From NCBI RefSeq assembly GCF_000622145.1, contig NZ_JHWH01000015.1:53014-117013 (forward strand): DNA of 64,000 nucleotides, in the 5' to 3' direction. Positions 46,275-55,211 of the stretch are shown piece by piece; position 1 is the stretch's first letter, and every line of letters starts with the position of its first letter. This DNA is from Paracoccus yeei ATCC BAA-599 (GTDB lineage Bacteria; Pseudomonadota; Alphaproteobacteria; Rhodobacterales; Rhodobacteraceae). Made by a program: the position numbers and the translations under genes. A model generated the notes under the pieces. The model was not told where the DNA came from, did no database searches, and saw only the letters and a list, made by a program, of their open reading frames with translations.

Positions 46275-47438
46275 ATGGACCCCTACAGAAACCCTTTTGC
46301 ACCGGGGGCGGGCAGTCGGCCACCAGAACTGGCCGGTCGCGACGCCATCCTAGAAGCTGCCCGGATCTCTTGCGGTCGGGCTGTGAAGGGAAGAAGCGCG
46401 CGTTCGATCATGTTGCTGGGCCTGCGCGGAACCGGAAAGACAGTTCTTCTCAATGAGATCGGCCGGATCGCCGAGCAGGAGAGCCTGCTGGTTTCTAAGG
46501 TCGAGGCTCCCGAGGGCGAAAGCCTTGCACGCCTTCTCTATCCGGAAATGCGCAAGGTCATGCGATCACTGTCAGGAGTCGAGGCAGCGAAGCAGTTCGC
46601 AACCCGCGGCCTCAGGGGATTGCGCAATTTCGCCTCGATCTTCAAGATCGAAGTCGGTGGGATGGAAGTGGGCGTCGAGGCCGAACCTGGTCTCGCCGAC
46701 AGCGGGGATCTACAATACGACCTCCCCGATCTGTTCGCCCTGATCGGAAAAGCCGCCCAAGTCGCCGGGCGCGGCTGGGTTCTTCTGATCGATGAAGTCC
46801 AGTATCTTTCCGAAGCCGATCTGTCGGCGCTGATCGTCGCCATGCACCGAATGTCGCAAGAGGGTCTTCCCATTCTTCTTGTCGGAGCCGGCCTTCCCCA
46901 GATCGCGCGCCTTGCCGGCGAGGCGAAATCTTACGCAGAGCGGCTCTTCCTCTATCCCGCCGTCGGCGCCCTCGATCCAGCTTCGGCGGCGCAGGCTGTC
47001 GAAAAGCCGATCGTAGAGGAAGAGGCGTTCATTGAACCCGAGGCACTGAAAGCGATCGTCGGACGCACAGAAGGCTATCCTTTTTTTCTGCAGGAATGGG
47101 CATCCGTCGCGTGGAACAACGCAGACGGACCGGACATTACCCTGGCCGATATGGATAGATCCTATGCAGAAACCTTGTCACAACTCGATGAGGGCTTCTT
47201 CCGGGTGCGCATCGACCGGCTGACCAGGGCCGAAGTCCAGTTCGTGAAGGCGATGTCCGAGTTGGGCGACGGTCCCTATGCCATGGCCGACATCGCCAAG
47301 GCCATGGGTCGCACGCAGCAGTCACTCGGACCGGCGAGGGCCAGCATCATTTCAAAGGGGATGATCTACAGCACGGATCACGGTTATCTGGACTTCACGG
47401 TGCCGCTCTTCGCCGCTTTCATGCGGCGCCAGAACTGA
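46275..47438 (+). CDS. AAA/STAND-type ATPase with winged-helix end
   Basis: A 387-residue protein: Walker A LLGLRGTGKTVLLNE (about residues 47-61), Walker B WVLLIDEVQYLSEADL (about 168-183), sensor-like ILLVGAGLPQI, and a C-terminal winged helix (AMADIAKAMGRTQQSLGPAR). This is the COG1672/Orc1-Cdc6-like ATP-binding family, often found singly in mobile DNA. It is intact amid remnants. The ATG has GGTGAGA upstream. Possible roles are regulation or defence; no partner gene is adjacent. Confidence 0.85.
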   Translation: MDPYRNPFAPGAGSRPPELAGRDAILEAARISCGRAVKGRSARSIMLLGLRGTGKTVLLNEIGRIAEQESLLVSKVEAPEGESLARLLYPEMRKVMRSLSGVEAAKQFATRGLRGLRNFASIFKIEVGGMEVGVEAEPGLADSGDLQYDLPDLFALIGKAAQVAGRGWVLLIDEVQYLSEADLSALIVAMHRMSQEGLPILLVGAGLPQIARLAGEAKSYAERLFLYPAVGALDPASAAQAVEKPIVEEEAFIEPEALKAIVGRTEGYPFFLQEWASVAWNNADGPDITLADMDRSYAETLSQLDEGFFRVRIDRLTRAEVQFVKAMSELGDGPYAMADIAKAMGRTQQSLGPARASIISKGMIYSTDHGYLDFTVPLFAAFMRRQN

Positions 47439-47670
47439 CTCGGGCTGGCAAGTACATTTGCAATGCGCTCCGATGCCTGAGGCGAGCGCCGCAAGTCCTG
47501 TCCGAACCCAGGCCGCATAGGTGCGCTCGGCAGCAAGGACGGTGCGGTTTGCCGCAAGCTCGGTCCGGCGAGCCGACCGCGATCACAGACCCCGGGAAAA
47601 TCGGGCAGATCGGCGGGAGCGCGCCTCCGGTCGGGCTACGCCCTCCCTCCGCCGCGCTCCCGCCGATCCG

Positions 47671-47706
47671 TCTCATCCTGTTTGACGCTGATTCTCATCC
47701 TGTTTG
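47671..47706. repeat. Direct repeat resembling an IS21-type end
   Basis: TCTCATCCTGTTTG occurs at 47671-47684 and again at 47693-47706, a 22-base period, at the point where the IS66 remnant breaks off. Spaced direct repeats of this kind are typical of the ends of IS21-family elements. No IstA/IstB gene is present, so this would be a lone end left by insertion or deletion. Confidence 0.4.
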
Positions 47707-48690
47707 TCGCGCGGCAGCCGCCCATGCGCCCAGCAGAAGGCCAACCGGAGTGGATCACCGCCCGTGCGTTTCGGCGTGGCCAAGTGGGAATAGCCGCCAT
47801 AGGCATCGACCTGGATCGTGCCGTTGAAGCCTTCCAGGATCTCGGCGGCATATTCGCCACTCCGCCCCGGCCGATAATGGAACACCACTCCCGGCGGCGC
47901 CGGGCCGTTCCAGCCACGGTCATCGCGCAACACCGCCCAGAGATAGCCGGTTTTCGTCTTGCCGCGTCCGGGATCGAGCACCGGGGCGGTGGTCTCGTCG
48001 ACATAAAGCCGCGTGCTGTCCGCGATCAGGCGCTTGGCCATATGCTCGACCACAGGGGCGATCAGCGCGCCGGTCCGGCCCATCCAGTCGGCGAGGACCG
48101 AGCGGTCGATCGGCACGCCGTGACGGGCCATCACCACGGCCTGCCGGTTCAGCGGCATGTGCTCGGAATATTTGGCGACCGCGATCTGGGCCAGAAGCGC
48201 CTCGGTGGGCCAGCTGCTTTCAAGAAGATGCGCCGGGGCTTTGGCCTGGACCACACCCGTGCGTCCCTTGGGGCAGGCGTATCGAGGGCGCACCGTGACG
48301 ATCACCTGGTAGCGCGCCGGAGTGTAATCCAGCCGTTCTGCCCGGTCCTCGCCGATCCGGACCATATCGCCGCATCCGCAGGGACAGACGAGGCTGTCGG
48401 GCTCGATCACGCGCAGGGCGCGCGGCAGGCCCTCGGGCAGGGCCCGCCCCTTGCGGGCGCCCGGGGCGTTCTCTTCTCGGGGTCCGGTTCGCTGGCCGCG
48501 ATCCTGTCCTCGACAGCGGCGATCTGCGCCTGCGTCTCGGCAATGGCCGTTTCCAGATCTTCCAGCGCCAGTTCCAATTGCGCCGGGTCTAGATTCTCCG
48601 ACTTCGGCCCGAACTTCGTGCGCCGATAGTCCCGAACCTGGCCTTCCAGCCGCTCGATCAGCGCCTTCAACTCGGTAATGAAGGCACCGC
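47700..48690 (-). pseudogene. IS66-family transposase (TnpC), frameshifted and truncated
   Basis: On the minus strand the N-terminal part reads TELKALIERLEGQVRDYRRT, KFGPKSENLDPAQLELALED, then near 48440-48480 the frame shifts into IEPDSLVCPCGCGDMVRIGE (zinc-finger), YVDETTAPVLDPGRGKTKTG and YLWAVLRDDRGWN with catalytic acidic residues. Homology ends at FCWAHGR, before the last part of the protein, and the first 50 or so residues are also missing. No TnpA or TnpB is adjacent. Confidence 0.9.
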
Positions 48691-48715
48691 CGGTTCCCGC
48701 ACCGAGGCTCACCAG

Positions 48716-49002
48716 CCGCTGACCCGGGCCGCCATCGCGCAGCGCACCGGACGCGCGCCCAGCCGCGACCTGATCGCCCGGCTGCAGCGCCAGGGTCTCA
48801 TCGTCCACGAGCCGCGCAGCCCCGAGCCGGGCGCGCTCCATACTGGGTATCGGCGCAAACCTTCCTGTCACACTTTGGCCTCGACAGCCTGCGGGATCTA
48901 CCCGATCTGGCCCCGATGGAGGCGGCGGGCTTGCTCGGGAAGGACGACATCGCGACGGACATGCCGATCATGGGGCAGGGGGAGGAGGGCGATCTGCCGT
49001 GA
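48716..49002 (+). pseudogene. ScpB (segregation/condensation) C-terminal fragment
   Basis: The frame reads RDLIARLQRQGLIVHEPRSP, then after a one-base shift near 48833 YWVSAQTFLSHFGLDSLRDL, PDLAPMEAAGLLG and an acidic end to TGA 49000-49002. This is the second winged helix and tail of ScpB-type proteins. The first half is absent; an IS66 remnant abuts it. It is probably a plasmid- or island-borne second copy, since ScpB is normally essential next to ScpA. Confidence 0.75.
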
Positions 49003-49177
49003 ATCGCGCGCGGATGCCGGTCGTGACCGATGCCAGGACCCGGGTCGACATCGCCTCGAGCGGTCCCGACCGGCCGATCGGTCGACGGCGCAAGCGCGGC
49101 AGGGCGCTAGGCCCGTCATCACGCCGCTCAGCCCGGGTCATCAGAACCTTCGTCCACGGACGCGGGAAAGAGCAGTT

Positions 49178-49378
49178 TTATCTCTCCGTTTCGTTCCAGA
49201 GTGCCCAAAACCAGAGCAGGCCGTTCAGCAGCACGCCAAACCAGGAGCCACATTCGGCCTTTCCGAAAGCCCAGCCAATCATTGCACAAAGCTCAATGCT
49301 GAACACAAGCGACATAACGAGCCAGATCAGTGTGCCAAGCAGACGTGTCGGCCAGTCGTGATCGCGGCCCAGAGTCAT
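49178..49378 (-). CDS. Small two-TM membrane protein
   Basis: A 66-residue protein with two hydrophobic segments (LLGTLIWLVMSLVFSIELCA and FGVLLNGLLWFWALW) joined by a short Gly/Cys loop and ending in charged residues. The ATG overlaps the stop of the upstream 95-residue gene (ATGA), so they should be made together. No family recognised. Confidence 0.65.
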   Translation of the reverse strand: MTLGRDHDWPTRLLGTLIWLVMSLVFSIELCAMIGWAFGKAECGSWFGVLLNGLLWFWALWNETER

Positions 49379-49662
49379 TCGGCCCGGCCTTCATGAAGTG
49401 CGGTGGATGGGTCCGGGCGCTCGTTAAGGCCCTCGTTCAAGGCAATGCACTCGCGAAATGCGCCGGCCACGATTGGGTTCAGCACGAGGTCCAGGAGATC
49501 GCCACGCTGATCGATCAACCGAAAGACCAAACTTTCACCCTCGAACTCGATCAGGCTGAACGAGACCGGTTCCATCTTCCGTACGCCGGCGCTGATGGTG
49601 TCATTCCGCGGTACGCAAAGCGTCATGCGTTGCCTGGCTTCGGCCAGGGTATTGATGGTCAT
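49375..49662 (-). CDS. Hypothetical protein coupled to a small membrane protein
   Basis: A 95-residue soluble protein: MTINTLAEARQRMTLCVPRN, VSFSLIEFEGESLVFRLIDQ, and an acidic end. I start at the ATG at 49660-49662, with AAGGACAGG upstream; the open frame extends 48 codons further but those residues look unstructured. Overlaps the 66-residue gene by four bases. Function unknown. Confidence 0.6.
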   Translation of the reverse strand: MTINTLAEARQRMTLCVPRNDTISAGVRKMEPVSFSLIEFEGESLVFRLIDQRGDLLDLVLNPIVAGAFRECIALNEGLNERPDPSTALHEGRAE

Positions 49663-49916
49663 GATCCTGTCCTTACCATCTATCTTGGCCCGGCGTCTTG
49701 CAGCCAGCCACGACCATGTTGTCCCACTCTCATCCGGAAGCACGCAAAGTTTTGTAATAAATTGTTTCCGGTGGGCCTGCGAGACTTTGCGCAGCGCATT
49801 TCCCATTGGCAGAAACCTTCTGACATTGAGAACACCAGTGCGGGGAAACAGCCTCCATCATCAGGAGCTGGAGCTCCGATAAACTCTGCGCGGTTCATAC
49901 CTATAACGCTTGTATT

Positions 49917-50756
49917 TTAGCTGTCTGCCCAGCGGACGCCTACAGTGGTGACATCGTCGGCATCCGCATCCAGCAGCAGCGCCACCACAGTGCCGTCCAG
50001 TAGGACCTGCACATCGTCATCGACCTGCACCAGCGTCAGTGCGCCGTCGCCGTCGTAGCCGGTCTCGAGTGTAATGGTGATGGTATCGTCGCTGTCATAG
50101 GTGATCTGCGTTATGCCAGTGGCGGAACTGCTCAGAATGATGGTGTCGTCGCCAGCACCGCCGTCCACGACGTCATTCCCACCCGCGTAGATCGTGTCCT
50201 CGCCCTTGCCGCCCAAGAGTGTGTCGGCGGCATCTTCGCCGGAATCGTCCGAGGACAGGATGAGATCGTCCCCGCGTCCGCCCTCGGCGTAAATCGTACC
50301 ACCATAATCCTCGATACGATCATCGCCATAACCCCCATAGAGGGTGTGCTTTCCGGTGTTGACAATGATCGTGTCGTCGCCATAGCCGCCATGGATGGTG
50401 TCGTTCCCCTCCTCGGCATCGGCGTCAGAGGCTCCGTAAAGATCGTCGCCGTAGCCGAGATAGATCTCGTCGTCGCCCGCGTCGGCCACCACCGTGTCCG
50501 CTCCGTAACCGGTCCATACCAGGTCATCGCCAGCTCCGGCATCGACGTAGTCGTCGCCGGCATAGCTCTGGATCGCTTCGTCCTCGTCGGTTCCGGTGAT
50601 GGTGTCGTCGTCCGATGTGCCCTCGGTGACCGCACGCCCGTCATAGGGATCGTCGTCGACCTCATAGGTTTCCTCATCGTCGTCATTGGCCGACATGAGT
50701 TCGCCGATCCCGACGATGCCGAGCAGGCCCAGAAGGATGAAAAGGGCTGAATCCAT
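49917..50756 (-). CDS. Membrane-anchored RTX/hemolysin-type calcium-binding protein
   Basis: A 279-residue acidic protein. Residues 1-22 (MDSALFILLGLLGIVGIGEL) form a signal/anchor, followed by an Asp/Glu-rich linker, and then RTX nonapeptide repeats (GGxGxDxhx), for example GYGDDTIIVN, GGYGDDRIED, GGRGDDLILS, GGKGEDTIYA and GGAGDDTIIL. The last 60 residues are a beta-rich cap. CGAGGAAACAT precedes the ATG. RTX repeats bind calcium after export, normally through type I secretion; no such exporter is adjacent. Third gene of a leftward cluster with DUF481 and sulfotransferase genes. Confidence 0.88.
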   Translation of the reverse strand: MDSALFILLGLLGIVGIGELMSANDDDEETYEVDDDPYDGRAVTEGTSDDDTITGTDEDEAIQSYAGDDYVDAGAGDDLVWTGYGADTVVADAGDDEIYLGYGDDLYGASDADAEEGNDTIHGGYGDDTIIVNTGKHTLYGGYGDDRIEDYGGTIYAEGGRGDDLILSSDDSGEDAADTLLGGKGEDTIYAGGNDVVDGGAGDDTIILSSSATGITQITYDSDDTITITLETGYDGDGALTLVQVDDDVQVLLDGTVVALLLDADADDVTTVGVRWADS

Positions 50757-50830
50757 ATGTTTCCTCGGAGGATCAGAGGTTGTGAAGGCGCCCAACGGGA
50801 CGCCTTCGCTTGCGAGATGGGGTAAGCGGT

Positions 50831-51736
50831 TCAGAAGCCGTAGACCAGCGACACGCCCAGCGTATTGTCGGTGCGCACCGCGCGGTCAGAGACATATTCG
50901 GTCTTGTAGGAGATCCGCGTGGCCAGCCTGTCCGAGACCCGGAAGTTCAGTCCTAGCTCGTTGGTCGCGGTGTCATTGGTGTCCGAGGTCAGGTAATCGG
51001 TGTCGTTGGTCAGGAAGACCGTGTCGGTCAGCTTGCGATAGAAGCGCGAGGACAGGATATAGCCCGCCTCGGTATTCGAATCGTAGCTGACGGCCTGGGT
51101 CGCATCCACCTGCACAGCCTTGGTGTAGCGGATGCCGGCACCCGCCTGCAGGCGCCAAGTCGTGTCGTCGGTGTTCACCAGCCGATAGCCCGGCCCGAAA
51201 CCCAGGAACGCATCGCGCTTCAGCCGGCCGTCCTGGTCCGCGATCTCGGCGCTGGTCGTTCCGGCGGTATCGCCGGCAAGCCCGTCCGTGGTCAGCCGCC
51301 CGAGGGCGAAGGCATAGAAGTTGTCGTCGAAGTAATACTGCCCCTCGTAGATGACATAGGTGTCCTTCGTATCGGCGTCGCCTGCGTCATCCTCGCCGTA
51401 CTCCAGCAGCAGCCCCAGGGATTGCGCAAACTGGCCCTGGTTATAGTTCAGCCGTCCCGCCAGGCTGAAATCCTGGTTCTCGCTATTGCCGGTGCGTCCC
51501 GAATAGGTCAGCGCGACCGAGCCGAACAGCCCCTGCCGTAAATTGGGATTGCCGAAGCGCGACGGGTCGGCTGAACGGGCGAAATCGTCGCGCACGATGT
51601 CCTCAACGTCGTTCATCCGCTCGTTAATAGCCGACAGGCCCGAGACGTTCGCGCCGGTTGTGGTCTCGGACTGGGCGAGCGCGGGGCCAGAAGCCAGTAG
51701 GGCGGCGGTGCACAGGGGTGCAAGATATCGGGTCAT
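50831..51736 (-). CDS. DUF481 outer-membrane beta-barrel protein
   Basis: A 301-residue protein with a signal peptide (residues 1-21, ending PALAQS), then alternating aromatic/hydrophobic strands (GSVALTYSGRTGNSENQDFS; DTYVIYEGQYYFDDNFYAFA; LGFGPGYRLVNTDDTTWRLQ) and a final ...LGVSLVYGF with terminal Phe. This is the DUF481/YdiY salt-induced outer-membrane family. Gene spacing suggests its own promoter. A link with the adjacent RTX protein is possible but not shown. Confidence 0.87.
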   Translation of the reverse strand: MTRYLAPLCTAALLASGPALAQSETTTGANVSGLSAINERMNDVEDIVRDDFARSADPSRFGNPNLRQGLFGSVALTYSGRTGNSENQDFSLAGRLNYNQGQFAQSLGLLLEYGEDDAGDADTKDTYVIYEGQYYFDDNFYAFALGRLTTDGLAGDTAGTTSAEIADQDGRLKRDAFLGFGPGYRLVNTDDTTWRLQAGAGIRYTKAVQVDATQAVSYDSNTEAGYILSSRFYRKLTDTVFLTNDTDYLTSDTNDTATNELGLNFRVSDRLATRISYKTEYVSDRAVRTDNTLGVSLVYGF

Positions 51737-51797
51737 GTGCTGACCTTTCCTTGTTGTTTTCAGGGAACTGCTCGGGGATCGAGAACCGGGCCAAGGC

Positions 51798-52463
51798 TCA
51801 GACCAGCGTCTCGATCATCCGGTAATCGGCGGCATAAACCGACCGGATCAGGGACCGGGCGCGGGCGGTCACTTCGACCGACGCGCTGGCGGAATCATTG
51901 ATGCGCCTTGCGAAGGGCTGTGCGGCGCGAGTTCCGACGATACGCTGCATCCAGTCGTGAAGACCGTGCAGCGGGATGGCATGCGTATAGACGATCGGAT
52001 AAAGGTGATCAGTCTGGGGCAGGCAATGGGGATCGGTCGCGAATGCTGCAAACTCCGCAAACCTTTCGAAACTGGAAGGCTCCTCGCCCATGGTGGCACG
52101 GTAGCGGCGCAGAAGATCTTCGTTGTTCCGACCATCCAAGATCTTGTTGCGATAAAGGCTGACCAGCCGTGTCTCGGGATCCCGCCAGACGAAAATGGAT
52201 GCATCGACCCGATGATACCAGTGCGACCGATGCCGTCGCGCGATCTCCGAGACGTTGGTAGCGGGGTGATATCCTAGGGCGGCCTTGAAGCAGGAACAGC
52301 CGTTCTTGCGGATATAGGCATAGCGGATGCGCCTGTCGCCCAGAGGCAGCGTCAGGTGCAGCTGCCCGATCCGGCCTGCCATGCGGTTGTCATAGCCGAT
52401 GCGGTTCGACTGATCCTGCGCCGGGCTGCAGTCCTGGGAGATGCTTCTCGACATGAAGGGCAT
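51798..52463 (-). CDS. Sulfotransferase-family protein
   Basis: A 221-residue protein. RYAYIRKNGCSCFKAALGY is the PAPS 5'-phosphosulfate loop of the sulfotransferase_2-type family (usually PKTGCTS-like), and IFVWRDPETRLVSLYRNKIL is the 3'-phosphate motif (R...S). The middle has TDHLYPIVYTHAIPLHGL. It may sulfate a surface polysaccharide or lipid. Length is short but covers both PAPS motifs. Probably same-direction cluster with DUF481 and RTX genes. Confidence 0.78.
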   Translation of the reverse strand: MPFMSRSISQDCSPAQDQSNRIGYDNRMAGRIGQLHLTLPLGDRRIRYAYIRKNGCSCFKAALGYHPATNVSEIARRHRSHWYHRVDASIFVWRDPETRLVSLYRNKILDGRNNEDLLRRYRATMGEEPSSFERFAEFAAFATDPHCLPQTDHLYPIVYTHAIPLHGLHDWMQRIVGTRAAQPFARRINDSASASVEVTARARSLIRSVYAADYRMIETLV

Positions 52464-52535
52464 GGATGATCCTGTCTGACCGGCGACCTTTGCGGTCGAT
52501 CTCGAATCACCCTATAGGCCACGCAACCTGACCGA

Positions 52536-52557
52536 TCGCTGAACGCGCTGTCAGCGA
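52536..52557. promoter_or_regulatory. Inverted repeat in the sulfotransferase/PepSY divergent gap
   Basis: TCGCTGA (52536-52542) and TCAGCGA (52551-52557) form a perfect seven-base inverted repeat with an eight-base spacer, 33 bases before the PepSY gene start. It is well placed for a dimeric regulator of the PepSY-kinase operon or of both divergent units; the response regulator encoded here is one candidate. Confidence 0.45.
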
Positions 52558-52589
52558 ATTTTCATCTTCACACGGCTATGAGATGAAGC

Positions 52590-53009
52590 ATGTCCATGTC
52601 TCGCAAGATTCTCGTCCTGCTTTTTCTGGCGGCGCAACTGCTCGCGCCCGGTCTGGCATACGCGCAGGGCCGCGGTGGTCCGGGCGGAGGAGGCAGCGGG
52701 CCGGGCGGTGGCATGGGGCCGGGCAGGTTCGACGGGCCAGGATCGATGGGGCCGGAGTCGCGCTTCCCTGGGCCGCGCGGACTTTCCGATCAGGACACAG
52801 CGCGCCGCGCGGTCGAGCGACGCGAGGCGCTGCCGTTGGAGCGCATCATCGCCTCGCTGCGATTGCATTCGGCAGGGCAGATCGTCAATGCCGCCCTCGT
52901 CCGCTACAAGGGCGTGCTCTACTATCGCCTGACCGTACTAGAACCCTCGGGCGAGGTGAGAGAAATGGATTTCGTCGCCGGCACCGGCGAAGCAGTGGAG
53001 TTGAAGTGA
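52590..53009 (+). CDS. Secreted PepSY-domain protein
   Basis: A 139-residue protein with a signal peptide (KILVLLFLAAQLLAPGLAYA), a Gly/Pro-rich linker (residues 27-65) and a C-terminal PepSY-like domain: REALPLERIIASLRLHSAGQ, IVNAALVRYKGVLYYRLTVL. PepSY proteins in this position accompany two-component systems and may modulate or inhibit the kinase or a protease. It ends two bases before the response-regulator start, so it belongs to that operon. Confidence 0.83.
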   Translation: MSMSRKILVLLFLAAQLLAPGLAYAQGRGGPGGGGSGPGGGMGPGRFDGPGSMGPESRFPGPRGLSDQDTARRAVERREALPLERIIASLRLHSAGQIVNAALVRYKGVLYYRLTVLEPSGEVREMDFVAGTGEAVELK

Positions 53010-53011
53010 CG

Positions 53012-53680
53012 ATGCGCATTCTTCTCGCTGAGGACGATCCAAGAATCGCGAAGCGGCTCGACGCCGCCCTGTCCGCCGCCGGCTTCGTCGTCGAAACCGA
53101 GAGTGACGGCGAGGATGCCTGGCACCGTGGCGATACCGAAGATTTCGATGCCATCATCCTGGACCTGGGCCTGCCGACGCTTGACGGACTGACGGTGCTC
53201 AAGGAGTGGCGTAAGGTGGGGCGGCCGGCTCCCGTACTGATCCTCTCGGCTCGCAGCCAATGGGAAGAGCGTGTCGAGGGCATCGAGGTTGGTGCCGATG
53301 ACTACGTCGTCAAGCCCTTTCGGATGGAAGAGGTTGTCGCCCGAATCCGTGCCCTGATCCGCCGCGCCGCCCGTGAAATCACCTTCCGCATCGACATAGG
53401 GCACGGCCTTGTGCTGGACACGCGGCTAATGCAGGTCAAGCGCAACGGCGTACCGTTGCCCCTGACGCCGCAGGAATACCGTCTGCTGGCCTATCTGGCG
53501 CATCAGAAGGGACGAGTCGTGTCGCAGCTCGAGATCGTCGAGCACCTCTATGCACAGGATTACGAACGTGAATCGAACTCGGTCGAAGTGCTTGTCGGCC
53601 GCGTCCGCCGTCGCATCGGACCGGATATCATCCAGACTCGCCGCGGTTTCGGCTATGTTCTGGACGCCAACGCGGAATGA
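53012..53680 (+). CDS. OmpR/PhoB-type response regulator
   Basis: A 222-residue regulator. Receiver: LLAEDDPRIAKRL (acidic pair), phosphorylated Asp in AIILDLGLPTLDGL, then VLILSARSQ and DYVVKPFRMEEV (Thr/Ser and Lys). The C-terminal winged helix has LTPQEYRLLAYLAHQKGRVV and VGRVRRRIGPDIIQTRRGFG. The ATG at 53012 is the family start. Operon with PepSY and kinase, ATGA overlap to the latter. The following TonB receptor is a plausible target. Confidence 0.95.
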   Translation: MRILLAEDDPRIAKRLDAALSAAGFVVETESDGEDAWHRGDTEDFDAIILDLGLPTLDGLTVLKEWRKVGRPAPVLILSARSQWEERVEGIEVGADDYVVKPFRMEEVVARIRALIRRAAREITFRIDIGHGLVLDTRLMQVKRNGVPLPLTPQEYRLLAYLAHQKGRVVSQLEIVEHLYAQDYERESNSVEVLVGRVRRRIGPDIIQTRRGFGYVLDANAE

Positions 53681-55044
53681 GGGCGAATTCACTCAGGGTC
53701 CGGTTGCTGGTCGGAGGCGCCTTGTGGATCCTGCTTGCACTTATCCTGACCGGCATGGCCATCCTCTATCTGTTCGTGGCAACCGTTGAACGCACAGTTC
53801 GCGCTGATCTTGAGGCCGGGGCTGCCCTGCTGACGGCGCTGATCGATCCTTTGGCCGTGGGCGTGCAACTGACCGGCCAGCCGCCGGACCCGCGTTATGA
53901 CCTGCCTCTCAGTGGCTTCTACTGGCAGATCGGCACTGCCGAAGAAAGCGGCGGCAAGGACGTGATCCGATCGCGTTCGCTCTGGGATTCCACCATCCCC
54001 TATGATCCGCCGCCGAAGCCGCTCGGCGCTGTGCATTTCATCGGCGCCGGCCCGAAGGGGCAGTCGCTTTCGGCCATGGCGCTGGATGTCAAGTTCCAGG
54101 TCGAGGGCGGCCCGCGCGCCTACCGAATCATCGTGGCGCAGGATCGCGCGGTTTTAGACGAGTCGATCGCCCGCTTCGGCCGGGACATGGTGATCGCCTT
54201 GCTGGTGCTGGGACTTGCGCTGGTCGTGGCGGCCATCGCCCAGGTCAGCCTGGGCTTGCGGCCCCTGCGGGCGCTGCGCCGCGATGTCGAAACGGTCAGG
54301 CGCGGCGACAGCCCTGCCCTGGATGCCGGCTATCCCGCCGAGGTCCAGCCGCTGGTGCGGGAAATGAACGCGCTGCTTGCCTCTCAGCAGCGTCTCATCG
54401 AGTTCGCCCGCCGGCGCGCGGCGGACCTGGCCCATGGGCTCAAAACACCGCTGGCCGTGCTGGGCACGCTCTCGGACCAGTTCCACGCTCTGGGCGACGA
54501 CAAGAATGCCGACCTGATCGACGACCTGGCGTCCGAGATGGGCGAACGGATCGACTACCAGCTGCGCTTGTCGCGGCTGCGCCAGCGCGGACGCGGTCAG
54601 ATGCTGGATACCGGCCTTGAGGAGGTGCTGGCCCGGATCGTTGCCGTGGTCAGTCGGACCGCGCGCGGCGAGCCCCTGTCCTGGCAGGTGGATTGCGACG
54701 AAGGCCTGCGGCTCGACATCGATCGCAACGACCTGGTGGAGCTGCTCGGCATCCTTCTGGAAAACGCCTCGGAATGGGCGGCGAGGGAGGTCCGCATCCT
54801 CTGTCGGCGCGAAGGCGAACTGGCGCGGCTGCTGATCTCCGACGACAGCGGCAAGTTGACCGCTGCCGATCTTGATGCGCTGTCATCCGTGCCGCTCCGG
54901 CTGGATCAGCGCAGCCGGGGGGGCAACGGGTTGGGACTGGGTATCGCCCAGGAGATCGTGGCGCTGAACGGCGGGAGGATGGACTTTGCGCTTTCCTCCC
55001 GGAATGGGCTTCAGGTTGAGATCCGCCTGCCGCTGGCTGCGTGA
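53677..55044 (+). CDS. Sensor histidine kinase (PhoQ-like architecture)
   Basis: A 455-residue kinase. Two membrane segments (about residues 8-30 and 168-190) flank a periplasmic sensor; then a HAMP linker, H-box RRAADLAHGLKTPLAVLGTL, N-box GILLENASEWA, and G-box GGNGLGLGIAQEIVALNGG. The H-box form HGLKTPL is that of PhoQ-type kinases. ATG overlaps the response-regulator stop. Its signal is unknown; metals or iron-linked cues fit the neighbours. Confidence 0.94.
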   Translation: MRANSLRVRLLVGGALWILLALILTGMAILYLFVATVERTVRADLEAGAALLTALIDPLAVGVQLTGQPPDPRYDLPLSGFYWQIGTAEESGGKDVIRSRSLWDSTIPYDPPPKPLGAVHFIGAGPKGQSLSAMALDVKFQVEGGPRAYRIIVAQDRAVLDESIARFGRDMVIALLVLGLALVVAAIAQVSLGLRPLRALRRDVETVRRGDSPALDAGYPAEVQPLVREMNALLASQQRLIEFARRRAADLAHGLKTPLAVLGTLSDQFHALGDDKNADLIDDLASEMGERIDYQLRLSRLRQRGRGQMLDTGLEEVLARIVAVVSRTARGEPLSWQVDCDEGLRLDIDRNDLVELLGILLENASEWAAREVRILCRREGELARLLISDDSGKLTAADLDALSSVPLRLDQRSRGGNGLGLGIAQEIVALNGGRMDFALSSRNGLQVEIRLPLAA

Positions 55045-55211
55045 GCCCGAACAATGTTTCCCGATATTGCTGGACGTATCCAAAGGTAAAAACGGGGGAT
55101 AACCCGCGATATGAGGGGGGTCGGCTGGTTGATCTCCATCGTTCTCCGGGTGTAGGCGACAAAAAAACTCGGCTGTTCGCCCTTCACCCATCACCAAGCG
55201 GGATTATTTCC

